Assembly (NCBI RefSeq): GCF_964340395.1
Contig: NC_135557.1
Coordinates: forward strand, 7,415,709 to 7,479,708
Length of the DNA: 64,000 bases
Direction: 5' to 3'
Source of the DNA: Glandiceps talaboti
Lineage: Eukaryota > Hemichordata > Enteropneusta > Spengelidae
In this document: positions 14,915 to 23,300 of the stretch, piece by piece
Layout of the letters: each line of letters begins with the position of its first letter
How positions within the stretch are numbered: the first letter of the stretch is position 1
Made by a program: the position numbers and the translations under genes
Notes under the pieces: model-generated
The model's input: only the letters and a program-made list of their open reading frames with translations
Databases searched by the model: none
What the model was told of the DNA's origin: nothing

Positions 14915-16051
14915 TAGACAGATAGACAGGCGTACAAGGTTTTTCCTATCTAATCAGTACATTTTCTTTATGTTAATTAGATCGAGCGCATACAGAATCC
15001 AAAACTCTATCTTCAATACAGGGTCTCACGAGAAAATATGGGGGCAAAAAACCCAACCGATACTACTAATGAAAGAACGCTTTTCCATGGTACAAGTGTA
15101 GACACTGTCGAGAAAATCAACGGTGGTGGATTCAACAGAAGTTTTGCTGGAAAGAACGGTAAACAGACATTTATTTATTCATTATGTTCTACTTGAATGT
15201 AAAAGGGTGTTTAATATCCGCTATTGTACATGTCTGTATTCTAGCGTTTATCATATAGAAATAACATATATTAATGTGAATCATTGATGTAACATGAAAT
15301 TAGTTAGGAAATAAATGAGGATACATCTATGAACAAATACATATAAACCTATCATAGTAACAAGTGGCCATTTTAGGCAGTTTTATGCCATTTCGACTAA
15401 TTGTTACACCATTGGCGAAATAACGAAAGAGCAACACAGATGACAGTATTAGTATGCTACGATTAGCTAGGTACGACCATAAAACTAAAATAGGTACATT
15501 TAGATTGTACTGTTATTCCAAACCTAAGGTATAAAACGATGTTGGAACTTAATGGCCCTCTTAGAATTAAAATTAAATTCTTGGTCTGTTTGACAGAGGT
15601 ATAGAAAAGGTTGGCCAGAACAATATAATGACCCTTTTACATGTAATCTTTATGACTCCACTGATAAGATAATACTAAAGTGATGACCCTGATTGAAACA
15701 TAACTATTTAAACTTAAATGAAATGTTTCCACTGATGTGAAAATTGTATTTTATTTTATTCCAGCTACAATGTATGGAAAGGGATCCTATTTTGCTGTAG
15801 ATGCAACGTATCCTGCGACAAGGGGATATGCTGCTCCTGATGATAAAGGAATAATGCGTATGTATCAAGCCAAGGTTTTGACTGGACTATACTGTAAGGG
15901 TGATCCCAATATGCTTGTACCACCGTCAAAGAACCCGAAAGATCCAACAGATTATTACGACAGTGTTGTGGATAACGTTGCCAACCCTGTGATGTTCGTT
16001 GTCTTCAACGATGCCATGGCGTATCCTGAATACCTAATCACTTTTCAGTAA
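282..16051 (+). CDS. PARP14-like macro-domain mono-ADP-ribosyltransferase, 5' end outside window
   Basis: I read 21 exons: 282-521, 917-1150, 1343-2920, 3139-3269, 3587-3823, 4501-4722, 5603-5660, 6127-6224, 7033-7269, 7748-7969, 8572-8710, 9054-9212, 10003-10071, 10304-10495, 10900-11106, 11343-11533, 12173-12250, 13470-13827, 14184-14326, 14981-15158 and 15765-16051. Each junction has AG/GT borders and matching phase, and the join is open for 1751 residues to TAA at 16049-16051. Domain order is RRM-RRM, KH-like repeats, macro x3, WWE, PARP catalytic, which is the PARP14 architecture. The family attaches single ADP-ribose units to proteins and reads ADP-ribose through macro domains; vertebrate members act in interferon and antiviral responses. 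The first exon opens inside the tail of an earlier RRM, so exons are missing upstream. The gene is probably functional: no stop or frameshift appears. Splice sites are predictions, and the exact orthologue within the macro-PARP group is not settled. Confidence 0.9.
600..790. repeat. CAGA/GA-rich microsatellite in PARP intron
   Basis: Irregular GA followed by CAGA and TAGA tetranucleotides, densest at 640-735. Open frames through it are low-complexity artefacts. It lies in the intron between the two RRM exons. Confidence 0.9.
1343..2920 (+). CDS. Large KH-like repeat exon of the PARP14-like gene
   Basis: One 1578-nt exon, phase 1 to phase 1, gives residues 159-684 of the partial protein. It has no enzyme motif. 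Its composition and alternation of short beta strands with charged helices match the linker of PARP14, which is usually modelled as a run of KH-like nucleic-acid-binding domains. Several stretches repeat a pattern of a hydrophobic strand followed by SSxITFTG, for example [20 protein letters not shown] and [19 protein letters not shown]. An exon of this size among introns of 0.3-1.3 kb is also how vertebrate macro-PARP genes look. The KH assignment is inferred from family architecture, not from a GXXG loop that I can point to. Confidence 0.75.
3139..5660 (+). CDS. Macro domain 1 (four exons)
   Basis: Exons 3139-3269, 3587-3823, 4501-4722 and 5603-5660 encode about residues 685-900. The domain opens with [19 protein letters not shown] and goes on to [16 protein letters not shown] and [12 protein letters not shown]. 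The NAAN motif of active macro domains is replaced by NTIHSS, so ADP-ribose hydrolysis is unlikely; binding is possible through the retained GTG loop. The two middle exons are 237 and 222 nt, exactly as in macro domain 2. A foldback element with a large microsatellite sits in the third intron of this block. Confidence 0.85.
4814..5387. mobile_element. Foldback (MITE-like) element, copy 1, with ACGT/ACAT microsatellite core
   Basis: The ends are inverted. The left arm starts near GGCCATATGGATAAGGATTGG, and the reverse complement of the right end reads CCTATGGATGAGGATTGGATA. Matching runs on to GCGTCCTACTTGAAAA and its partner TTCAAGTAGGACGC, giving arms of about 80 bp. The centre is a long (ACGT)n/(ACAT)n tract at about 4970-5220. 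There is no coding sequence. It sits in an intron of the PARP gene. A second related element occurs at 12702-13050. Confidence 0.7.
5740..6063. repeat. TCTG and TC microsatellite in PARP intron
   Basis: (TCTG)n, then mixed TCTG/TC, ending in a pure (TC)n run at about 6010-6063, between exons 5603-5660 and 6127-6224. ORFs on both strands here are repeat artefacts. Confidence 0.95.
6127..8710 (+). CDS. Macro domain 2 (four exons)
   Basis: Exons 6127-6224, 7033-7269, 7748-7969 and 8572-8710 encode about residues 901-1132. Matching blocks are [37 protein letters not shown] and [12 protein letters not shown]. The two central exons are 237 and 222 nt, the same as in macro domain 1, and begin and end at equivalent codons. 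This shows a tandem duplication of a macro-domain exon set. As in domain 1, the NAAN motif is lost. The last exon has two usable donors in the same phase: GTAAGA after 8710 and GTCAGT after 8758. The longer form would add 16 residues rich in Ser, Thr and Lys. Confidence 0.85.
6645..6905 (-). mobile_element. tRNA-derived SINE, diverged
   Basis: Read on the minus strand from 6905, the head GTCGGTGGTCGAGTGGTAAA fits a tRNA-type A box, followed by CACTTGC and a GGTCGGGG block in B-box position. The body contains CCCGGTACTCCAGTTTCTTC, CATGAGGGATGGCCCTCACT and GGACCTCTTGG, then an AT-rich tail with AATAAAGATTATTT. I recall similar bodies in other marine invertebrate SINEs; that is memory, not a search. 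It lies in the intron before exon 7033-7269, opposite to the gene. Confidence 0.55.
8773..9010. repeat. Compound trinucleotide microsatellite in PARP intron
   Basis: (CTA)n, (TGT)n, (GGT)n, (GAT)n and (GGC)n follow one another between exons 11 and 12. They make open frames of poly-Leu, poly-Met, poly-Asp or poly-Gly, which I do not treat as coding because the flanking exons splice across them in phase. Confidence 0.95.
9054..11106 (+). CDS. Macro domain 3 (four exons)
   Basis: Exons 9054-9212, 10003-10071, 10304-10495 and 10900-11106 encode about residues 1133-1341. Key blocks are [61 protein letters not shown] and [19 protein letters not shown]. This domain is closer to a canonical macro fold than domains 1 and 2: it keeps VNSSNP and the glycine turn SGGAV. 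Its exon borders differ from those of the other two, so it is not part of the recent duplication. All internal junctions are phase 1. Confidence 0.85.
9213..10002. other. PARP intron, 790 bp, no feature seen
   Basis: Ordinary AT-rich intron between macro-domain-3 exons. Minus-strand ORFs at 9314-9562 and 9642-9947 show no domain and no splice logic. Confidence 0.6.
11343..13827 (+). CDS. Post-macro linker and WWE domain exons
   Basis: Exons 11343-11533, 12173-12250 and 13470-13827 give about residues 1342-1550. The first part ([33 protein letters not shown]) looks like another KH-type unit, as in PARP14 before its WWE. The last exon carries the WWE domain: [18 protein letters not shown], a helix ending [13 protein letters not shown], and [10 protein letters not shown], with a conserved Trp and the usual closing strand. 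WWE domains bind iso-ADP-ribose. The intron between 12250 and 13470 contains a 349-bp foldback element. Confidence 0.8.
11610..11955. repeat. GATT, TA, TG and AT microsatellites in PARP intron
   Basis: (GATT)n at 11635-11682, (TA)n(TG)n at about 11727-11790 and (AT)n at about 11873-11951, in the intron between 11533 and 12173. Confidence 0.95.
12702..13050. mobile_element. Foldback (MITE-like) element, copy 2, without expanded core
   Basis: Ends read AGTGGCCATGTAGATAAC on the left and, reverse-complemented from the right, AGTTGCCATACGGATGAC. Inner arms TGTTTCCCTACTTGAAAA and TTCAAGTAGGGAAACA pair. The middle shares ATGTGTAAAATGTTAGTTAT, TGTACGTACA and GAATTACAAACATGGACTCG with copy 1 at 4814-5387. 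Here the short TGTACGTACA replaces the long ACGT/ACAT tract. It lies in the intron before the WWE exon. Confidence 0.7.
13922..14120. repeat. GA/GGGA purine tract in PARP intron
   Basis: About 200 bp of pure purine on the + strand: (GA)n, then (GGGA)n, then (GA)n. Polypurine mirror tracts of this length can form triplex DNA. It lies just before catalytic exon 14184-14326. Confidence 0.95.
14184..16051 (+). CDS. PARP catalytic domain and C-terminus
   Basis: Exons 14184-14326, 14981-15158 and 15765-16051 encode the last 200 or so residues. The nicotinamide-binding His is in LFHGTS (codon 15086-15088). The Tyr is in [14 protein letters not shown] (codon 15788-15790). The third triad position, aligned through the strand FVVFND, is Met (codon 15992-15994). 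PARP1 has Glu there, PARP10 Ile and PARP14 Leu. Absence of Glu predicts mono-ADP-ribosylation. The protein ends [10 protein letters not shown] then TAA, like PARP14 and PARP15. The enzyme transfers ADP-ribose from NAD+ to target proteins, usually in the cytoplasm. Confidence 0.9.
14697..14935. repeat. CAGA/CATA microsatellite in PARP intron
   Basis: Alternating blocks of CAGA and CATA tetranucleotides between catalytic exons 14184-14326 and 14981-15158. The minus-strand ORFs of Cys/Val/Tyr/Met repeats are artefacts. Confidence 0.95.
15159..15764. other. PARP intron, 606 bp, no feature seen
   Basis: AT-rich intron between the last two catalytic exons; nothing recognisable on either strand. 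Confidence 0.6.
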
Positions 16052-17045
16052 ATGAGGATGTTGCCAACACTAAATGATATTTCAAGGGGTTCATTCTCAG
16101 CCTCTGCAACAATATTCAAGTTGAACACAAAGCATGGTGAATATTTGTATTATAACAACATAACGTACATTCATCCAATAGATTTCCAAATATAGGGATT
16201 GCTCATTTGAATAAGGTTGTACCTCTAATGAATCCAGTTCAATCAACTGTCATCGTGGCTTCCTGCAAAGTAGTGCCACTGGACAGACGCAGTGCTAAAT
16301 GATGTTAGGTAGAAAAGTTGTTTAATATCAAAACCTATTCAAATGAGTTCATGGTTGTCTGCGAAATGTGCAAGATATGCTGTTAATTATTATCATATTC
16401 TTTGAGTGTTTCAGATAGTACATCAAACTATAGATTGCATTATCGAAAGTGTATAATTACAATGGAAATTACTTCTCAGAATTAATTCAGACTAACAAGG
16501 ATTATATTTTTATTTTAAACGGAAGTGTGGTTTCATTGTTGCCCATAGATTTAACAATCTTGAGACTAAGACGAGAACGCCAACAAATCAACTATATTCT
16601 ACTTCTTTATTTCGTACACAGGAATAAGACATCTTAGAGGGACAGACGATATTGCAATGCACATAATTCATATCTACTTGAACATAGATAAATATTTTAC
16701 TCCTGGGTTCACTAGATCGTCAGCAATCATGACTTACAGTATGTATGTATGAAATTGAAATTAATAAACTAGGGTTCTTTTGTAGATTCGTTGTCATAGT
16801 GATCGGCAATTTAGGATAAGTTCACAAACATGTAATACCTGGTTTTAAGTTGATTGGCATCCCGCATCAAACCAAGAAGTGGTTAGCATGATACCTGAGT
16901 GTTAGTGCTGCTATAGGCTCTTTCAGATCATGGCAAAGAAGATGTAAGGACATGAATATGTAAATTTTCTGTCCAGTCGATTTTGTGGGAATAAACCTTG
17001 TGATGTGTATAATGTTTATCATTAATCCTGAATAAATAACTGTTG

Positions 17046-17076
<31 letters not shown>

Positions 17077-17330
17077 TGTATGTATGTATGTATGTATGTA
17101 TGCATGTGTGCATGTATGTATGTATGTATGTATGTATGTATGTTTTTGTGTATATTATGTAAGAAGATGGTCGGCCTAAACTATTCCTTACGGAGGTTTA
17201 CATCTATAGTTGGCGAGGCAATATTTACTTTCATGGTAATATTTCGAGACAGATTTAGATTGTTTGTCCAGGAGCATGTTCTTTTCAGAATTGAGTATAC
17301 GTAGTTACCCAGTTATCTCAATATTATATG
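16052..17330. other. 3' flank of the PARP gene with a GTAT microsatellite
   Basis: No coding exon is seen. AATAAA-type signals occur at several places, for example near 16762 and 17031, so the 3' UTR may end there. A (GTAT)n tract spans about 17047-17143. Confidence 0.5.
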
Positions 17331-17900
17331 GCTGGTTTCTTTACTTCAAATCACATACTTGTTTGGATAGATCTGTGCTGTACTGGGGCCTCTATGAGTA
17401 AATACGGGTTTTTGGTTTGAAAATCGTTGTTTAAGTGTGTTATCTGTTAGTCTAAAGTACAGTTTTGTGTTGTTGTTACTTGATGTGACGTGTGCCCTGT
17501 ATATTACGTTGGTTGATTGGCAATTACCGTTGATTGGACACTGTTTGTGATCTCTACAGCTGCATCATTTATCAGGTGCTTGTGTAAGGTCAGCACTGAC
17601 TGATATGTGGAGGGCTTTCACAACACAAACCATATTGGACATACAATTGTAATTTAATTTAACATTTCCTAAGTTTTCCAATAAGGCACTACTATATTTA
17701 ACACTCTTGCTGGAAGGTGGATTAAACCATATGATGTTTCTTTGTCTGTTGTGTCTCATCTTCCCTATGTGCGGGGTCTCCGTAATACATATTAACTTGT
17801 CCCTGTTTTTTCCGCCCATCACTGTAGAAAGGCGCAGCTTTTTTCAAACACTTCTATGCTGGAAAATATGTTGGATACACGTTTACTTATCGCTGCCGGG
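17330..17900 (-). pseudogene. Penelope-like retroelement relic (post-RT linker and GIY-YIG part)
   Basis: Reading the minus strand from about 17760 down: RQRNIIWFNPPSSKSVK, NVKLNYNCMSNM, then CSCRDHKQCPINGNC, NVIYRAHV and TDNTLKQRFSNQK. This order (the WFNPP block, a Cys-rich linker, a degenerate GIY-YIG strand pair) is that of the region after the reverse transcriptase in Penelope-like elements. The reverse transcriptase itself is not recognisable upstream. The reading frame has stops, for example between the NM block and the Cys-rich linker, so this is a dead fragment. The YIG motif is degraded to YFR. Confidence 0.6.
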
Positions 17901-18029
17901 GGGGGGGGGTGACGTATTACTGTCATCAAACCATCCCTCGACAGTCATACGAGTATTTACGTGCGTTCAGTCTAGTCTGCTCCTTAAAAAGTTTGTACTT
18001 GTGTCCTCTAGGTGCACCTGATAAAATCT

Positions 18030-18926
18030 GACATACTGTTAACTTTGTAAATAACAAACATGAGATCAAAAGAGAGTCTAGAGAATGGAATATCATGCAC
18101 CCACCTGCATCTCTTTGCGCATTCTGAGTAAAGGTTAGAAGACATGCACAATTTTACAGGTCTGAGTTTCTAGCCAAACAGTGAGCACAATGATCCCGGA
18201 AGCAAGAAAATCGACTGAATTTTAGGTAAGTTACGGCAAATTATACTTTTTCCATAACCTTAAAAGCAACCTTTTTTCAACTTTCCTCCCCTTGCGGAAA
18301 GAAGTTACATCTAGAGCTCATTCCCAGATCATTAGAAAGTCTGCAACGTGTTCCTTCTGACCATGTATGTGAAAATAGCGTCATGTGATAAGCGATCATG
18401 ATAGAGACATCTTGTTTAATACTCACAACCCTGTGACAAATTTTGGACCCCAAGGGCCCATCTCAAAACACCATGTTTACTATCCAACATATTGATTTTT
18501 TTTTTACACTTTCTGTCTCAGTTGTTAAAATGGTCACTTGCTGAATTTGCTGTTTTACACGAGAATGGTTGTTAAAGACTTTATATGAGTTTGTAATAAA
18601 AAACATATACGCAGTGCAACTACAAAAATATGCATGAATCTAGAGAAATGGACTCAAGGTCAAGTAACAAACTCTTACTATATCAGGGAATGTTTAAGGA
18701 ATGCATTTGGTTAATAGAATACCTTGGTACTGCCTAGTGAGAGCAAACATTTCTTTATTATGTGCATAGTGTATGTTAGTTGAAGACTGTGCTAGTTTAC
18801 ATGGTACACTCTGTGATTGTGCTAACATTTCTCAATTTCTCTCGTGTTTGTGTTATGTACAGTATCATTACCAGGGCATACAATGGTCATAACTAATAAA
18901 GCTTGTTTAAGAATACATTGAATTAA
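18030..18926. other. Intergenic, nothing recognised
   Basis: Between the Penelope relic and the polycystin-like gene. AT-rich with no open frame of interest. The missing N-terminal exon(s) of the polycystin gene could lie here, but I cannot identify one. Confidence 0.5.
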
Positions 18927-20303
18927 ATGGCAAGAATGGCATCGCTGGACTCAGGCACCTACCAACAATTGCAAATATATACAGGCTCCTATTTCATCAA
19001 TGATACCAAACCATCACAGAATGATACACAACCCTCAGAAGTTGAATTGTCACCTGAAAACGATCTGGAGTTCAACATAAATGGGACTGGTCATGACAGT
19101 GTTATAACAGTATCCATCGACTCTGAGATAACTGGTATACAGTATGATCTGTATGTGAAAGCCGATTCACACCCAAATGAAACTGACTTTGATAAATCAT
19201 GGGAAATCGCAATTTGTTAATTAATTAGTTATTTAATCTGTTAATATTTCGGCTAACGGTACAATAAGTTTTGAGAAACATTACAATTAATTACATGTTA
19301 AAGTGATATGTGTTTATTCTTGATCTACAGACAACAAGAATAAACCTGTCAGAATCGAACAACATAAAATCATCCTATCGTTTTTCGTTTCTACCTGTTT
19401 GTATTGGAATGAATATCACCGAACATGGCAGTCTGAGGGATGCTGGGTGAGTTTTCTTGGCAGCGATGGAGGGGGGGGGATTACCCACATAGCTAGAGTA
19501 TGTACATGTGTACCGCGGTTTTGACACCATACTCTCATGTAGACTCATGTAGACTTTAGACAGTTGAAAGTGTTAGCATTATAAAGAGAATTGACATACT
19601 TTTTGAATGCACGTGCAACTTTTTTTTAAACCCATCGGGATTTTATTTTCCGAGAGTAAGACTACTATTTTGTGACTGAAAGTAAACATTTAACCTCCCA
19701 CTTTCTGCCTGAAATATACATTTTTGATCTATAGTTGTTGATCTTTGTAGTCTTTGTGTTTGTAATTTGAATACACCAGGATACACCATCAGGACCATTA
19801 CACATATGATTGGCAGATTTCATCAAACATGAAATTAATTATAGTAATAAATTAAGTACGTATTAAAATAAACAATTCAGTTAAATAAACACATGTTTGT
19901 CTAATATGACCAATTCAGTGTCATTGTAGTGTCAGGAAGAAAACAACTAAGTTTTATTTTCGATAATATGGAATATCATATTGTTTGTATTACAGCCTGG
20001 TTCATCATCTGGCCATGCTACACTTGATATGTGTCATTTCAATCATCTGACGACATTCACCAAAGCTGACTTTTTCGTTCCAGTCAATCAGATTGATTTT
20101 GGCAACGTCTTCTCCACTGATCTAACCTTGTACAACAGTATCGTGATGATTGTTATTATAATCGGATTTCTTGTTTACATCATCTCAGTGTTTTGGATGA
20201 GAAAGAAGGACAAACAAGACATGGTGAATGTAAGAACATAATATTATTAATGTACATAATTGTGTGCATATATTGAATTGGTGGCTAGCTTCTAAAAATT
20301 TAA

Positions 20304-20370
<67 letters not shown>

Positions 20371-23300
20371 GCTTTAAAGTGTACATGCAAAGGTTGATAA
20401 TTTATTTAATTATTAATTATGTTTTATTTTGCCATAAAAAAAATAAATGAAATTGCGTTCATACCTTAATATTATACGCATTGGCTAGAACAGTCACAAA
20501 AATACCTAACCCTTAATATCCCATGTCTTTCGACTAACTTCGGCACCTCAGCCAGCTCACAAAAGGTGCCGAGCTCCCACATGTTACAAAAGCCTTGTGA
20601 ATCTCTCTGTAATATTTACTTGTGAATTATGCATGTCATATCCATCACTGTGCATGTTGCATTCTGTCATATGCATGTCATATCCATCATTGTGAATGTT
20701 GCATTCTGTCATATGTATGTCATAACCATCACTGTGCATGTTGCATTCTGTCGTATGTATATCATATCCATCATTGTGAATGTTGCATTCTGTCATATGC
20801 ATACATAGCCATGTACTGTGCACTCTGTTGTACATGTATCATATACATTGCCGTGCATTGTGCATTCTGTCGTACGTATATATGCCACCATGCATTGTGG
20901 AGTTGTGTCAATTAAGGTCATTTATTAATTATGCAATCACACATTTCGTTGTCCATTTTACCAGTATGACGTCATTTTTTTGAACGAAATATTTATTTAC
21001 AATGGTTAGTTAAAATTTTCATTTTTATAATGAAACGTGAAATGGGTTGACATTCCTAGTTTTTAAAAAAAAATATGTATACATACATGTGTACATACAG
21101 CACTCATGTTCAAATCTTTTGTTCTGATGTATAATTTCAATTGTAGTGGCTTGCAGTCACTCAGACGGGCAACGAGCTTTGGCACATATACTGGTATGGC
21201 ATAACTGTGTATACTGGATTTCACCCTAGAGCCGGTACTAAGTGCAAGATAGCACTGAGAATAAATGGCGAGAATGGGATCAGCCGAAGAATACTTCTTG
21301 ACAGCAAGGAGAGGAAGTTGGTAAGAAGAACGTTCATTCTAAGTTTGTTTGTAATTTATAGCATAAGTAATGGCATATTTAAACCTGCACTAGATGCAAA
21401 TGGACCATTGTTTGAAACTAAGTTTTCAGATACGTAATGTAATGATTAACTCTCATGAGGTGTACTGGAACATCTTTAGATAAACGTGTATGTAGTTAAA
21501 CTTATAACTCAGTAAGAAAAGTGATGAATTTGTATTTTACGATACGGACCCTATAATCAGTGCCTCTATCGGCCTACTCGCTAACCTTTTCCTTTTAATA
21601 TTTTGCTATTGTTTGTTAGGATTTAAAGTCAGGAAGCATCCACTCCTTGAACGCTGCTGTGTTTGATTATTTGGGAAGAATTGAAAGACTACAAGTGACA
21701 TTGTGTAAGTCAAACGGTCAAGACTACGATCCATGGTTCATGGATAGAATTGAAATTACTGATTTGAAACCCGAAGCAGAAATAAAGAAGTGAGTTTTTA
21801 TTTTCGTTTAAATGAAAGTCCCTTGTGTTTTGTAATGTATTTGGTGGTTACTTCCAGACAATAGCCTTGATTAAAATCCATCTATCACACCACGCCGCTG
21901 TGACAGGATGAAATGTTAAATCTGTGGGCATCAGTTTGGGAGAGATAAAACAATAATTAATAGATATTTAGAGCAATGCTGTGACATGTTAATTTTAGAA
22001 TATAGGGATTACCTTTCCACGTTTTCGGTTTCACCCCACCACCCCCTCACCCCCAGCTTCAATTTCTCCATGACTAATAGATTAAGAAAATCTGTTTATT
22101 AAACTAGCTATGAAACATGTCGAATAATTATGTTTCCTGACGAAAATAAATTCAGTACATAAACCCAAAATTCGTTTTATACCAATTCATGTCGTAGACA
22201 GCGTTTCTTTGTAAACTATCGATGATATGAACTTCAGAAATGTTCTGTTTTAATTAAATCGTGGTTAATGATGACCCTGTTAAAACTATTTTTCATCAGA
22301 TTGTTTGTTTTAGGTGTCAAATGGGTAATGAGGTCTTCTTTTTAGTCTTCGTCCTATCCTTTGAATGTAACGTTGTTCAGGGTATAAAGACCTAATCTTT
22401 GAAAGTTTGGTAGGTTGATAGCATTCCTATGAATCATACAACTACACAACATGATTGACTTATTGTCAACACTATATGTTTCTCTGAGAAAGTCTTATCT
22501 ATCTACATCATTCTATGTTTAATAATTCAGGTATGACTTTCTTTGCTATGGATGGTTTGGAAAGGACAACCTGGTAAAGACCCTGGACGTCGCAAAAGAA
22601 GAAGATCGGAGGAGCTTTACACACGTGTTGGTCAACAAACTTCGCTTGCAACTGTTCAACGATTACTTGTGGGGTTCAATCTTCAACCGACAGCTACCAA
22701 GCCATTTTACCAGAGTACAGCGTTTGTCCTGTATTACATCCATGTTGTTTCTAACGATGTTGGTCAGTGCGATGTTCTACAATACTGGAGATAAAGTAGC
22801 AGCCACAAAAACTATTGGTTATGGTGAGGTGACCATTTCCCTGGGTACACTATATATTGCCTTCATATCTTGTCTTATAAATATACCACCGGCAATCCTG
22901 ATGGTTAAATTGTTCGAGAAATCCAACCGCCTAAGCCGAATCCTGCCCATGGAAATCATAACTACCAATGTTGACGGTGATGGGAATACTACCAGACGCA
23001 ATCTGTTGCCCAGCTGCTGTTTAATATTGGGCTGGAGTCTAGTGATCACCTCCATATTACTGTCAAACTTCTTCTTGATCATGTACAGTCTTGATTGGGG
23101 ACCAGAAGTGTCAATGCAGTGGCTGGTATCTCAACTTACATCATGTGCATTGTCAGCTTTCCTGATTGACCCGTTGAAGGTACATTTATTTATCACATAA
23201 ATACGTGCATATCTTCTACTGTGTGACGTCAAACAGGGGTGATTTCAGAGCATATCACCCCTGTTCTACCGAACTATTTTTTCTCCGTACTGTTCGAGTG

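Noticed and set aside
17707-18021. Plus-strand ORF of 104 codons
   Set aside because: It is the opposite strand of the Penelope relic and has no domain.
20584-20915. Cys/His-rich repeat ORFs resembling zinc fingers
   Set aside because: They come from a 42-bp intronic minisatellite, open in all frames because the unit is a multiple of three, with no C2H2 spacing.
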